Of a stretch of 64,000 nt of DNA, positions 55,109 to 63,513 are shown in pieces (position 1 is the stretch's first letter; the number at the start of each line of letters is the position of its first letter). The notes beneath the pieces are model-generated. The model did no database searches and was not told where the DNA came from. It worked only from the letters and a program-made list of their open reading frames with translations. Source of the stretch: Shinella sp. XGS7 (GTDB taxonomy: Bacteria > Pseudomonadota > Gammaproteobacteria > Burkholderiales > Burkholderiaceae_C); contig NZ_CP084758.1 of NCBI RefSeq assembly GCF_020535565.1, positions 3,175,001 to 3,239,000 on the forward strand, given 5' to 3'. A program made the position numbers and the translations under genes.

Positions 55109-56161
55109 TCAGTCCAGCTTGGCGCCGGAGCGCTTGACCACGCCCTCGTACTTGGCCAGCTCGCTCTTGACGAAGGCGCCAAACTGCTCGGGCGTGCTGG
55201 GCGCGGGCTCGGCCATCAGGCTGGCCATGCGGGTCTTCATCTCGGGCGAGTTCAGGGCCTCGACAAAGGCGGCGTTCAGCGTCTTGACGGTCTCGGGGGC
55301 CATCTTGGCCGGACCGAAGAGGCCGAACCAGGTGTTGATGTCGAACTTGGCCAGGCCCAGGGCGGCGGGGCTCTCGGCAATGGCCGGGATCTCGGGCTGG
55401 GCCGCGGCGCGCTTGGCCGTGGTGACGGCGATGGCCTTGAGCTTGCCGGACTTGATATTGGCCGAGGCGCTGGCCAGATTGTCGAAGTTCAGGTCCACCT
55501 GGCCGGAGACCAGGGCCAGCTGAGCCGGGTTGCCGCCGGAGTAGGGGATATGGGTCATGAAGACCCCGGCCTGGGCCTTGAACATCTCGCCGGCCAGATG
55601 GCCCGCGCTGCCATTGCCGCCCGAGCCGTAGTTGAGCTTGCCGGGGTTCTTCTTGGCATAGGCCACGAGGTCGGCCACGCTCTCGATCTTCAGGCGCTGG
55701 GCGGCCTCGGCATTCATCACCAGCACATTGGGCACACGGGCCACCAGGGTGATGGGGGTGAAGTCGCGGATGGGGTCGTAGGGGATCTTGCTGAAGAGCC
55801 AGGGATTGATGGCATGGGTGGCCACCGCACCCATCACCAGGGTCTGGCCATCGGGGGCGGCCTTGGCCACCTGGTCGGCGCCGAGGTTGCCACCGGCACC
55901 GGCCTTGTTCTCGATGATGACCACGCCCAGCTTGTCCTTGACGCGCTCGGCCAGGGCGCGGGCCACGATGTCCAGCGGGCCGCCCGGCGCGTAGGGCACG
56001 ACCAGGCGGATGGGCTTGTTGCCCTGGGCCTGGGCGGGATGACTCGCCAGCAGGGCCAGGCCGGTGGCCAGGCCCAGGGCGCTGAGTGCCAGCAGGCGGC
56101 GGGTCTTGAGCAGGGGCTGAGTCGCCGCCAGGGCGAAGGAGGGGGCAGAGGTGGTCTTCAT
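55109..56161 (-). CDS. Bug-family tripartite tricarboxylate transporter substrate-binding protein (TctC-like)
   Basis: A 350-residue periplasmic solute receptor. After a signal peptide (about residues 1-45, ending PAQAQ) comes the Bug family signature IRLVVPYAPGGPLDIVARALA, VIIENKAGAGGNLGADQVAKA, and LNYGSGGNGSAGHLAGEMF. Bug receptors bind organic acids and similar anions and are greatly expanded in Burkholderiales. Only the receptor is here: no TctA/TctB membrane subunits are adjacent, which is common for orphan Bug proteins. The start is set by the signal peptide. Confidence 0.9.
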   Translation of the reverse strand: MKTTSAPSFALAATQPLLKTRRLLALSALGLATGLALLASHPAQAQGNKPIRLVVPYAPGGPLDIVARALAERVKDKLGVVIIENKAGAGGNLGADQVAKAAPDGQTLVMGAVATHAINPWLFSKIPYDPIRDFTPITLVARVPNVLVMNAEAAQRLKIESVADLVAYAKKNPGKLNYGSGGNGSAGHLAGEMFKAQAGVFMTHIPYSGGNPAQLALVSGQVDLNFDNLASASANIKSGKLKAIAVTTAKRAAAQPEIPAIAESPAALGLAKFDINTWFGLFGPAKMAPETVKTLNAAFVEALNSPEMKTRMASLMAEPAPSTPEQFGAFVKSELAKYEGVVKRSGAKLD

Positions 56162-56249
56162 GCCCCCAAGCCTAGCAGCGCCGCCGAGGCCGGGAAAACC
56201 CGGATGCTTCGCAGAGCGCACGCCGGAGGGCTCCGGCATGCGACACAGT

Positions 56250-57365
56250 TCACGCGGCGGGCTTGACCAGCTTGCTGCGGGCCCAGGCGTCGGCCACGCG
56301 GGCGGGCGTGGACTGCTCGGCGCGCACGCGCTCCAGCAGCTCGGCCACGCGCTCGCGGATGCGGCCCACCTCGGCCATCACGCGGCTCTCCTCACCCTCG
56401 CCACGGTACTCGCGGGCCACCGAGATGATGCCGCCGGCATTCACCAGGTAGTCGGGCAGGTAGGTGATGCCACGGGCCTGCAGGGCGTCGCCCTCGGCGG
56501 CGGTGGCCAGCTGGTTGTTGGCGGCACCGGCCACCAGCTTGGCGCTGATGGTGGGCACGCTGGCGGCGCTGAGCGTGGCGCCCAGGGCGCAGGGGGCCAG
56601 CACATCGGCCTGAGCCGCGATGATGGCGTCGATGGCCACGGCCTGGGCGCCGAACTGGGCCTGGGCGCGCTCCACCTTGGCGGCGTCGATATCGGCCACG
56701 ATCAGCTGGGCGCCGGCCTGGTGCAGGAACTCGGCCAGATGCCAGCCCACCGCGCCCAGACCCTGGATGGCCACGCGCACACCTTCCAGCGAGCTGCGGC
56801 CCAGCACGCGCTTCACGCCTTCATCAATGGAGACGAAGACGCCGTAGGCGGTCTTGGGGCTGGGGTCGCCACCGAAGGCGCCGCCGTCGCGCGGGATGCC
56901 GCTGACGAACTGGGTGTGGGCCAGCATGCCGCGCATATCGGCCGTGGTGGTGCCCACGTCCTCGGCGGTGATGTAGTCACCGGCCAGGGACTGCACGGCG
57001 CGGCCGAAGGCGGCGAAGAGGGCGGCGCGATCAAACTCGCCCTGCGGCTTGATGATCACGGCCTTGCCGCCGCCGAAGGGCAGATCGGCCAGGGCGTTCT
57101 TCAGGCTCATGCCCTGCGAGAGGCGCAGCGCGTCGTTCAGCGCGGCCAGCTCGTTGTCATAGCTCCAGAAGCGGCAGCCGCCGAAGGCCGGGCCGCGGGC
57201 GGTGCTGTGCACGGCCAGGATGGCGCGCAGACCGGTCTGGGCGTCGGCAGCCAGCAGCACCTTTTCGTGCGGGGCCTGGTCGGGCAGGCCGAAGAGGGAG
57301 CTGGGCAGGGAGGAAGCGGGGGCGGACGCCAGGGCGCGCGCGAGATCGTGGGTGATCGCGTTCAT
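56250..57365 (-). CDS. Glu/Leu/Phe/Val dehydrogenase (leucine dehydrogenase-like)
   Basis: A 371-residue NAD-dependent amino-acid dehydrogenase. The catalytic domain has the family motif HSTARGPAFGGCRF, the catalytic-lysine stretch LPFGGGKAVI, and TAEDVGTTTADM; the coenzyme domain has AIQGLGAVGWHLAEFL and DIDAAKVER. Length and motifs fit the leucine/valine/phenylalanine subgroup rather than glutamate dehydrogenase (about 420-450). It oxidatively deaminates a branched-chain or aromatic amino acid, reversibly. It lies 193 bp downstream of a 2OG-Fe amino-acid-type dioxygenase gene on the same strand. Confidence 0.9.
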   Translation of the reverse strand: MNAITHDLARALASAPASSLPSSLFGLPDQAPHEKVLLAADAQTGLRAILAVHSTARGPAFGGCRFWSYDNELAALNDALRLSQGMSLKNALADLPFGGGKAVIIKPQGEFDRAALFAAFGRAVQSLAGDYITAEDVGTTTADMRGMLAHTQFVSGIPRDGGAFGGDPSPKTAYGVFVSIDEGVKRVLGRSSLEGVRVAIQGLGAVGWHLAEFLHQAGAQLIVADIDAAKVERAQAQFGAQAVAIDAIIAAQADVLAPCALGATLSAASVPTISAKLVAGAANNQLATAAEGDALQARGITYLPDYLVNAGGIISVAREYRGEGEESRVMAEVGRIRERVAELLERVRAEQSTPARVADAWARSKLVKPAA

Positions 57366-57558
57366 GGAGCAGGGCACTCGTGATGCAGGGATGAGGGTGG
57401 CGCCGCCGCGAGAGCGGAGGTCGCCGCAAGCCGCGCTTGTGGCGCGGCCGGGCGGCAGTGTAGCCCGTGCGCGCAGCGCCCCGGTCTGCCGCCTGGGCAT
57501 GGGGCCATGCCCGGCCTGCATCAGCCCGCCCCCCGCGTGGGGTGGTGGGCTCGCTTGC

Positions 57559-58284
57559 TCAGGGCCCCTGGAAACCGCCTGCGCGCAGGGTCAGGACCAG
57601 GGTGTCGCGGTGACCGTGCTCGGCGGCGGGCTGGATGGGCGTGGTCTCGTGGATCATGCGCTCGTCGTCCAGCAGCAGCAGGGTCCAGGGGGCGGTCATG
57701 GTGAAGCGCTGACCCTGGGGGCCGCGGGCCTCGAAGACGCGCGATTCGCCGCCCTTGATGCCCTCGCGCTCGATCATGAAGACGGCCACGAAGTCCACGC
57801 CGTCGCGGTGCGCGCCCTCGGGGGTGGGGCGGCCGATGCCGTCCGTGGTGTCGATGCGGAACTGGTGGGCCTCGATGAACCAGGGCTGCTCGCCCTTGAG
57901 GGCCGAGGCCACGCGGGCCAGGCCGGTCAGCAGGGCCTGCCAGGCGGGCAGGGCCACGGCCTCGGGCCGCATGGGCTCGAACCAGCGCTCGATGCCACCG
58001 TGCAGGGCGTTGTAGTCCAGGGGCTGCCAGTGGGCGCGATGTTCGACCTGGCGCAATTGCTGCGCCTCGGCCACGAAGCAGCTGTGGCGGCGAAAGCGAT
58101 AGCGGCCGCCGTCGCGCAGATAGCCGTCCGGCGGCAGCTCGCCCCAGAAGGGCTGCAGCGCGGCGAGCTCGGCCGCCGTGACGCCAAAAGCCCGCTGCAC
58201 GGTGGCGGGCGAGATCACCACATGACCCAGCTCGCGGAGCTGGCCCTCGAATCGATCGGCGGCGGCGTAGGGGGGCTCGAACAT
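57559..58284 (-). CDS. 2OG-Fe(II) dioxygenase of the PF10014 (IDO/BsmA) family
   Basis: A 241-residue non-haem iron oxygenase of the family that includes the Bacillus L-isoleucine 4-hydroxylase and BsmA. The metal triad is visible as HRD in EGAHRDGVDFVAV (His and Asp) and the distal histidine in RMIHETTPI, with the 2-oxoglutarate-binding arginine in RDTLVLTLRAGG. The likely substrate is a free L-amino acid, inferred from the family. The ATG overlaps the stop of the iron-sulfur reductase gene upstream (TGATG), and a branched-chain amino-acid dehydrogenase gene follows, which suggests a small amino-acid hydroxylation/oxidation unit. Confidence 0.82.
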   Translation of the reverse strand: MFEPPYAAADRFEGQLRELGHVVISPATVQRAFGVTAAELAALQPFWGELPPDGYLRDGGRYRFRRHSCFVAEAQQLRQVEHRAHWQPLDYNALHGGIERWFEPMRPEAVALPAWQALLTGLARVASALKGEQPWFIEAHQFRIDTTDGIGRPTPEGAHRDGVDFVAVFMIEREGIKGGESRVFEARGPQGQRFTMTAPWTLLLLDDERMIHETTPIQPAAEHGHRDTLVLTLRAGGFQGP

Positions 58285-59315
58285 CAGTGCTTGTCGGCTT
58301 CGGAGGTGAAGGAATCGGCGTAGAACTCTTCCGCGGGCAGCCGGCAGAGCGCCACGAAATCGCGCTGGGCCGATTCCACCATGACAGGCGCACCGCAGGC
58401 ATAGACCTGGTGGCCGCCGAGGTCGGGGAAGTCGGCCATCACGGCCTGGTGCACAAAGCCCGTGCGACCGGTCCAGCCGTCCTCGGTCTTAGGCTCGGAA
58501 AGCACCGGCACATAGCGCAGCTGGGGCAGGCGGGCCGCGGCCTGCAGGGCCCAGTCGTGCAGATAGAGATCGGCCTGGCTGCGGCAGCCCCAGTAGAGCG
58601 AGACCGGGCGGCTCAGGCCCAGGTGTTCGATGCGCTCGATGATGGCCTTGATGGGCGCGAAGCCCGTGCCGCTGGCCAGCAGCACGATGGGCTTGTCGCT
58701 GTCCTCGCGCAGGAAGAAGCTGCCGAAGGGGCCTTCCATGCGCAGGATGTCCTTTTCCTTCATCGCGCCGAACACATGGTCGGTGAACTTGCCGCCGGGC
58801 ATGTGGCGGATGTGCAGCTCGATGGCGGCGGGCGTGCCCAGGTTGTGGGGCGCGTTGGCCATGGAGTAGCTGCGCCGCGCGCCGTCGCGCAGGATGAACT
58901 CCACATACTGGCCGGCGTGGAACTGGAAGTTCTGATTGGCCGGCAGTTGCAGGCGCAGCACGGCCACATCGGCCGCCGGCTTCGTCAAGCTCAGCACGCG
59001 GCTGGGCAGCTTGAGCACCGGGAACTCGCCGGCGCCGGGCACGGTGCGGGCTTCGAGCGTGCAGTCGGTCTGTGGCGTGGCACAGCAGGTGAGCACAAAG
59101 CCGGCCGCCTCTTCCTCGGGCGTCAGGGTCTTGGGCTGGTGGGCGCCATGAATCACCCGACCCTCGAGCAATTTGCTTTTGCAGGAGCCGCAGGCGCCGT
59201 CCTTGCAGCCATAGGGCAGGCCCACGCCCTGTCGGATGGCAGCACCCAGCAGGGTCTCCTCGCGTTCCACTTCAAAGACACGGCCGCTGGGTTGGACGGT
59301 GACCTGGAAATTCAT
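58284..59315 (-). CDS. ferredoxin-NAD(P)H reductase with plant-type 2Fe-2S domain
   Basis: A 343-residue flavo-iron-sulfur reductase. The N-terminal 90 residues are a plant-type ferredoxin with the cluster cysteines in YGCKDGACGSCKSKLLEG and TCCATPQ; then an FAD domain (RSYSMANAP) and an NAD domain (LLASGTGFAPIKAIIE, YWGCRS, YACGAPVMVESA). In annotation pipelines this is usually called a CDP-6-deoxy-delta-3,4-glucoseen reductase; in this setting it is a general NAD(P)H-to-2Fe-2S electron donor. Its stop overlaps the dioxygenase start by one base. The ATG at 59315 is used; an in-frame ATG 36 nt upstream adds unrelated residues. Confidence 0.88.
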   Translation of the reverse strand: MNFQVTVQPSGRVFEVEREETLLGAAIRQGVGLPYGCKDGACGSCKSKLLEGRVIHGAHQPKTLTPEEEAAGFVLTCCATPQTDCTLEARTVPGAGEFPVLKLPSRVLSLTKPAADVAVLRLQLPANQNFQFHAGQYVEFILRDGARRSYSMANAPHNLGTPAAIELHIRHMPGGKFTDHVFGAMKEKDILRMEGPFGSFFLREDSDKPIVLLASGTGFAPIKAIIERIEHLGLSRPVSLYWGCRSQADLYLHDWALQAAARLPQLRYVPVLSEPKTEDGWTGRTGFVHQAVMADFPDLGGHQVYACGAPVMVESAQRDFVALCRLPAEEFYADSFTSEADKH

Positions 59316-59428
59316 GGTGATCGTGGCTCTTGTTGCCTGGCGCTGGGACAAAAAACACGGCCCGCCTCAAGGGGGAGCGGGCCGTACACTCGCCCTCTAT
59401 TTTGCCCGAGCCACCAAAGCCCTTGCCC

Positions 59429-60313
59429 ATGCGCCTGCGCCCCTCGTCTCCCCGTCTTCTGATCATCGGCTGCGGCGATGTGGGCCTGCGGGTGCTGAGG
59501 CTGCTGGGCGGGCGCTTGCCGGTGTTCGCGCTGAGCTCCAGCCCGGCGCGCTTCGAGGCCTTGCGCGCGGCCGGCGCTACGCCGCTGTGGGGCGATCTGG
59601 ACCGGCCCGAGACCCTGGCCCGCCTGGCCGGTCTGGCCGATCGGGTGCTGCACCTGGCGCCGCCTCAGAACCAGGGGCGGGAGGACCAGCGCACGCTCAA
59701 TCTGCTGCGTGCTCTGGCGCGCGACCGTGCGCCGCAGGCCCTGGTCTATGCCAGCACCACCGGCGTGTATGGCGATGCGGGCGGGGCGCGCTTTGACGAG
59801 ACCCGTCCCGTGGCGCCCGCCACCGATCGCGCCGCGCGGCGCGTGGACGCCGAGCAGCGCCTGCGCTGGTTCGGCGCGAACTTCGGCTGCCGGGTCAGCA
59901 TCCTGCGGGTGCCGGGCATCTATGCCGGTGACCGTGCCGGTGGCCATCCGCGCGAGCGCCTGCTGCGTGGCACGCCGGTGCTGGCGGCCGAGGACGATGT
60001 CTACACCAACCATGTGCATGCCGATGATCTGGCACGCGCCTGCCTGGCCGCGCTGTGGCGCGGCCGCCCGCAGCGCGTGGTGCATGCCAATGACGACAGC
60101 GAGCTCCTGATGGGCGAGTACTTCGAGCTGGCCGCCCGGCTCTGCGAGCTGCCGCCGCCGCCGCGCATCACGCGGGCGCAGGCGGCCGAGCAGATGTCGC
60201 CGCTGCAGCTGAGCTTCTGGAGCGAGTCGCGCCGGCTGGTGAACCGCCGGCTGAAGGCCGAGCTGCGCCTGCGGCTGCGCTATCCGCAGCCGGCCCAGGG
60301 CCTGCTGGCCTGA
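59429..60313 (+). CDS. NAD-dependent epimerase/dehydratase family protein
   Basis: A 294-residue protein of the extended SDR/epimerase group, YeeZ-like. The dinucleotide motif is LIIGCGDVGLRVLRLL at residues 11-26; an HLAPPQNQGRED loop and a VYASTTGVYGD stretch with the active-site region follow. The usual YxxxK pair is not convincing, so catalytic ability is uncertain. The N-terminus is set at 59429. It is divergent from the reductase gene and convergent with the rhomboid protease gene. No function is assigned beyond the fold. Confidence 0.83.
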   Translation: MRLRPSSPRLLIIGCGDVGLRVLRLLGGRLPVFALSSSPARFEALRAAGATPLWGDLDRPETLARLAGLADRVLHLAPPQNQGREDQRTLNLLRALARDRAPQALVYASTTGVYGDAGGARFDETRPVAPATDRAARRVDAEQRLRWFGANFGCRVSILRVPGIYAGDRAGGHPRERLLRGTPVLAAEDDVYTNHVHADDLARACLAALWRGRPQRVVHANDDSELLMGEYFELAARLCELPPPPRITRAQAAEQMSPLQLSFWSESRRLVNRRLKAELRLRLRYPQPAQGLLA

Positions 60314-60337
60314 GCCCGCCGCGGCGTCTTCGGGGCT

Positions 60338-60916
60338 TCAGCGACGGCGCGCGCTGCGCCAGTAGCGGATCAGCAGGTAGGCGCCCAGCATGCCACCCAG
60401 ATGAGCGAAGTGGGCAATGCCGCTGCGACCGGTCAGGCCCATCAGCAGTTCCAGCGCGCCGAAGATAGCCACGAAGTACTTGGCCTTCATGGGGATGGGC
60501 GGGAACAGGGGCATGATGATGCGGTCCGGGAACAGCATGCCGAAGGACAGCAGCAGGCCGAACATCGCACCCGAGGCGCCCACCGTGGGGGTGTAGGCAC
60601 CGATCAGCAAGGTGAAGATCAGCTGGGCCGCGGCGGCGCTCAGGATGCTGGCGGCCAGCATCTGGACATAGCGCTTGGTGCCCCAGACCCGCTCCAGCTC
60701 CGAGCCGAACATCCACAGGCCCAGCATATTGAAGAAGAGGTGCAGCATGTCGCCGTGCAGGAAGGCGTAGCTCACCGGTTGCCAGGGCAGGAAGCGGCCG
60801 CTCTGCAGCGGCCAGAGCATGAACAGGGGCTCGATGCCGGGCAGCAGGATGAAGGCGCAGAACAGGCCCACGCAGGCCAGCATGAAGGCTTTGGTCACCG
60901 GAGGCAGATGGGGCAT
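60338..60916 (-). CDS. rhomboid-family intramembrane serine protease
   Basis: A 192-residue inner-membrane protease with six hydrophobic helices. The catalytic serine is in GASGAMFG and the catalytic histidine in AHFAHLGG near the C-terminus; loop-1 WQPVSYAFLHGDMLHLFFNMLGLWMFG is the characteristic rhomboid stretch. It is the short type without the N-terminal cytosolic domain of E. coli GlpG. Substrates are unknown. The ATG at 60916 gives the standard start. Confidence 0.9.
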   Translation of the reverse strand: MPHLPPVTKAFMLACVGLFCAFILLPGIEPLFMLWPLQSGRFLPWQPVSYAFLHGDMLHLFFNMLGLWMFGSELERVWGTKRYVQMLAASILSAAAAQLIFTLLIGAYTPTVGASGAMFGLLLSFGMLFPDRIIMPLFPPIPMKAKYFVAIFGALELLMGLTGRSGIAHFAHLGGMLGAYLLIRYWRSARRR

Positions 60917-61048
60917 GGCGGGGCAGGGCGCGTCTTGAGGGATGTCGGTTCGCGGAGTTCGCGGGTCAGCGGCTGAGTGTATGCGCTGATGCCGGACCTC
61001 CCGAGTGGACAGATGCCGCCGCCGGATCGGTGTGCGGGCGGCGGGCGC

Positions 61049-61073
61049 AAAAAAGCCCCGGCGTGCGGGGCTT
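61049..61073 (-). terminator. terminator after tRNA-Leu
   Basis: On the minus strand the stem AAGCCCCG/CGGGGCTT (loop CACGC) is followed by a T-run. It lies 54 bp downstream of the tRNA gene. Confidence 0.85.
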
Positions 61074-61126
61074 GATGTGGGCCGCCGATGCGGCGGACCG
61101 TCTGCAGTGATCGAGCCCAAGAAACT

Positions 61127-61211
61127 TGGTGCCCGGGGTCGGACTCGAACCGACACGCCTTGCGGCGGGGGATTTTGAGTCCCCTGCGTCTACCGATTTC
61201 GCCACCCGGGC
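61127..61211 (-). tRNA. tRNA-Leu (anticodon CAA)
   Basis: An 85-nt type II tRNA with encoded CCA. On the minus strand it begins GCCCGGGTGGCG, has a seven-base-pair acceptor stem (GCCCGGG/CCCGGGC), a D-loop with GG, an anticodon stem GGGGA/TCCCC closing the loop CTCAAAA (anticodon CAA, reading UUG), a long variable arm as expected for leucine, and a GGTTCGAGTCC T-arm. It stands alone with its own terminator. Confidence 0.95.
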
Positions 61212-61249
61212 TTCTCGGCTCGACACACTGCATGCGAGAGCAAAGGATT

Positions 61250-61266
61250 ATGCCATGCAATGGCAT
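61250..61266. repeat. palindrome upstream of cysM
   Basis: ATGCCAT and ATGGCAT are separated by GCA; the site overlaps the expected -35 position of the cysM promoter (its -10 begins 11 bp further on). It is a candidate operator. No sulfur regulator gene is nearby. Confidence 0.5.
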
Positions 61267-61277
61267 GCCGGGACTGC

Positions 61278-61283
61278 GACAAT
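61278..61283 (+). promoter_or_regulatory. -10 element for cysM (leaderless type)
   Basis: GACAAT ends 6 nt before the cysM ATG at 61290, with no ribosome-binding site in between. Confidence 0.5.
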
Positions 61284-61289
61284 CGGCGC

Positions 61290-62204
61290 ATGAACAGCAG
61301 CCCCAACGCCTACCCGACCCTCGAGGATGTGATCGGCAACACGCCCCTGGTGCGCCTGCAGCGCCTGGGGTCAGAGCTTGCCTCGCGCGGCAATGTGATC
61401 CTGGCCAAGCTGGAGGGCAACAACCCGGCCGGCTCGGTGAAGGACCGGCCCGCCATCAGCATGATCCGCCGCGCCGAGGAGCGGGGTGACATCAAGCCGG
61501 GCGACACCCTGATCGAGGCCACCTCGGGCAATACCGGCATTGCCTTGGCCATGGCGGCAGCCATCCGCGGCTACCGCATGGTGCTGATCATGCCGGAGGA
61601 CCTGTCCATCGAGCGCGCCCAGACCATGAAGGCCTTCGGCGCCGAGCTGGTGCTGACGCCGCGCTCCGGCGGCATGGAATACGCCCGCGACCTGGCCGAG
61701 AAGATGCAGGCCGAGGGCAAGGGGCGGGTGCTGGACCAGTTCGCCAACGAGGACAACCCCCGTGTGCACTACGAGACCACCGGTCCCGAGATCTGGCGCG
61801 ATACCGGCGGGCGCATCACCCACTTCGTCAGCGCCATGGGCACGACCGGCACCATCACCGGCACCTCGCGCTTTCTGAAGGAGAAGAACCCCGAGGTCCG
61901 CATCGTCGGCGCCCAGCCCTCGGAAGGCTCGCGCATTCCCGGCATCCGCAAATGGCCCGAGGCCTATCTGCCCAAGATCTACAAGCCGGCCGCGGTGGAT
62001 GAGCTGGTTTATGTGAGTCAGTCCGATGCCGAGGACATGGCGCGCCGCCTGGCCCGCGAGGAGGGGCTCTTCGGCGGCATCTCGGCCGCGGGCGCCTGCT
62101 GGGTGGCCCTGCAGCTGGCGCGCCAGGTGGAGAACGCCACCATCGTCTTCGTGGTTTGCGACCGCGGCGACCGCTACCTGTCCACCGGGGTGTTTCCCGC
62201 CTGA
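61290..62204 (+). CDS. cysM: cysteine synthase B
   Basis: CysM makes cysteine (or S-sulfocysteine) from O-acetylserine by a PLP mechanism. The 304-residue protein has the PLP lysine Lys51 in NPAGSVKDRPA, the substrate loop EATSGNTGIALA, the phosphate-binding SAMGTTGTITGTSR, and CysM-type RRIPGIRKWPEAYLP-like residues (RIPGIRKWPEAYLP) that separate it from CysK. The start at 61290 is preceded by a GACAAT box and a palindrome. tusA follows. Confidence 0.95.
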   Translation: MNSSPNAYPTLEDVIGNTPLVRLQRLGSELASRGNVILAKLEGNNPAGSVKDRPAISMIRRAEERGDIKPGDTLIEATSGNTGIALAMAAAIRGYRMVLIMPEDLSIERAQTMKAFGAELVLTPRSGGMEYARDLAEKMQAEGKGRVLDQFANEDNPRVHYETTGPEIWRDTGGRITHFVSAMGTTGTITGTSRFLKEKNPEVRIVGAQPSEGSRIPGIRKWPEAYLPKIYKPAAVDELVYVSQSDAEDMARRLAREEGLFGGISAAGACWVALQLARQVENATIVFVVCDRGDRYLSTGVFPA

Positions 62205-62249
62205 GGCGGCAACGCCGTCCCGCCTAGAATCGCCAGCCTTGGAGAACGC

Positions 62250-62483
62250 ATGATCATGGACATCCACAAGGAACTTGACACCCGCGGCCTGAACTGCCCG
62301 CTGCCCATCCTGAAGGCCAAGAAGGCCCTGGCCGAGATGGAAAGCGGCCAGCTGCTCAAGGTGGTGGCCACCGACCCCGGCTCCACCCGCGACTTCCAGG
62401 CCTTTGCCCGCCAGACCGGCAATGAGCTGGTGGAGCAGAGCAGCCAGGGCGACGAGTTCATCCACGTGCTCAAGCGTCGCTGA
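62250..62483 (+). CDS. tusA: TusA-family sulfurtransferase
   Basis: A 77-residue sulfur carrier of the TusA/SirA fold. The conserved sulfur-carrying cysteine is in LDTRGLNCPLPILKAKKAL. TusA relays persulfide sulfur to tRNA 2-thiouridine synthesis and to other sulfur pathways. It follows cysM by 45 bp on the same strand, so a sulfur-metabolism pair is likely. A GGAGA ribosome-binding site precedes the ATG at 62250; an ATG two codons later is an alternative. Confidence 0.9.
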   Translation: MIMDIHKELDTRGLNCPLPILKAKKALAEMESGQLLKVVATDPGSTRDFQAFARQTGNELVEQSSQGDEFIHVLKRR

Positions 62484-62506
62484 GCACAGGCCCGCCTCGG
62501 GGCATG

Positions 62507-62537
62507 AAAAAGGCCACCCTCGGGTGGCCTTTGCTTT
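62507..62537. terminator. bidirectional terminator between tusA and galU
   Basis: An 11-bp stem (AAAGGCCACCC with GGGTGGCCTTT) with a two-base spacer, T-runs on both outer sides. It serves tusA on the plus strand and galU on the minus strand. Confidence 0.85.
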
Positions 62538-62557
62538 GTGTCTGTGGGCTCGGGCCC

Positions 62558-63430
62558 TCAGATTTCCAGGCTCTGCAGATAGTCGCGGAAGCCTGGGCCC
62601 AGCTGCGGGTGAGCCAGGGCCAGCTCCACATTGGCCTGCAGAAAGCCTTCCTTGCTGCCGCAGTCATAGCGCTTGCCTTCGTAGCGATAGGCAAAGACCT
62701 TCTCGCGGCGCAGCAGGCCGGCAATGCCGTCGGTCAGCTGGATCTCGCCACCCACGCCGCGCGGCTGGTTGGCGATCTCGTGGAAGACGCCGGGCGTCAG
62801 GATGTAGCGGCCGGCCACGCCCAGGCGCGAGGGCGCCACCTCGGGGTCGGGCTTCTCCACGATGCGGCTCACATCCATCAGGCTGTCGTTGACGGCCGTG
62901 CCGGCCACGATGCCGTAGCGCTTGGTGTGCTCGGCCGGCACTTCCTGCACGGCCAGGATGGAGGCGCGCCATTCCTTGAACTGCTCCACCATCTGCTTGA
63001 GCACGCCCTGACCCCCTTGCGGGCCCACCATCAGGTCGTCGGCCAGCAGCACGGCGAAGGGCTCATTGCCCACCAGACGCTGGGCGCAGAGCACGGCATG
63101 ACCCAGGCCCAGGGCCTGGGCCTGGCGCACATAGATGCACTCCATATCGTCGGGCTTGACGCTGCGCACCACTTCCAGCAGCTCGCGCTTGCCCGCCTGT
63201 TCGAGGGCTACCTCGAGCTCGAAGGTCATGTCAAAGTGGTCTTCGATCGGGCGCTTGTGCCGGCCCGTGACGAAGATCATCTCGCGCACGCCGGCGGCAT
63301 AAGCCTCTTCCACCGCGTACTGGATCAGGGGTTTGTCCACCACGGGCAGCATCTCCTTGGGCTGCGCCTTGGTGGCCGGCAAGAACCGGGTGCCCAGGCC
63401 TGCCACCGGGAAGATCGCTTTATTGACCAT
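62558..63430 (-). CDS. galU: UTP-glucose-1-phosphate uridylyltransferase
   Basis: GalU makes UDP-glucose for envelope polysaccharides and sugar-nucleotide metabolism. The 290-residue protein has the nucleotidyltransferase motif VAGLGTRFLPATKAQPKEMLP, VDKPLIQYAVEEAYAAG, the LLADDLMV metal site and the GEIQLTDGI stretch. The ATG at 63430 has an AAGGA site at good spacing; an ATG one codon earlier sits too close to it. It is divergent from the 2-hydroxyacid dehydrogenase gene. Confidence 0.96.
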   Translation of the reverse strand: MVNKAIFPVAGLGTRFLPATKAQPKEMLPVVDKPLIQYAVEEAYAAGVREMIFVTGRHKRPIEDHFDMTFELEVALEQAGKRELLEVVRSVKPDDMECIYVRQAQALGLGHAVLCAQRLVGNEPFAVLLADDLMVGPQGGQGVLKQMVEQFKEWRASILAVQEVPAEHTKRYGIVAGTAVNDSLMDVSRIVEKPDPEVAPSRLGVAGRYILTPGVFHEIANQPRGVGGEIQLTDGIAGLLRREKVFAYRYEGKRYDCGSKEGFLQANVELALAHPQLGPGFRDYLQSLEI

Positions 63431-63513
63431 CATGTCCTTACACTCACTGTTTGATCGCGGCCATTGTGTCATGGTCGGAAGTGTGGAAATTTGGGATTGC
63501 AAGGTTGTGAAAC

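Noticed and set aside
61127-61211. The tRNA-Leu gene as an attachment site for an integrated element.
   Set aside because: No integrase, no second copy of the tRNA 3' end and no shift in composition are seen on either side; rhomboid and cysM are ordinary neighbours.
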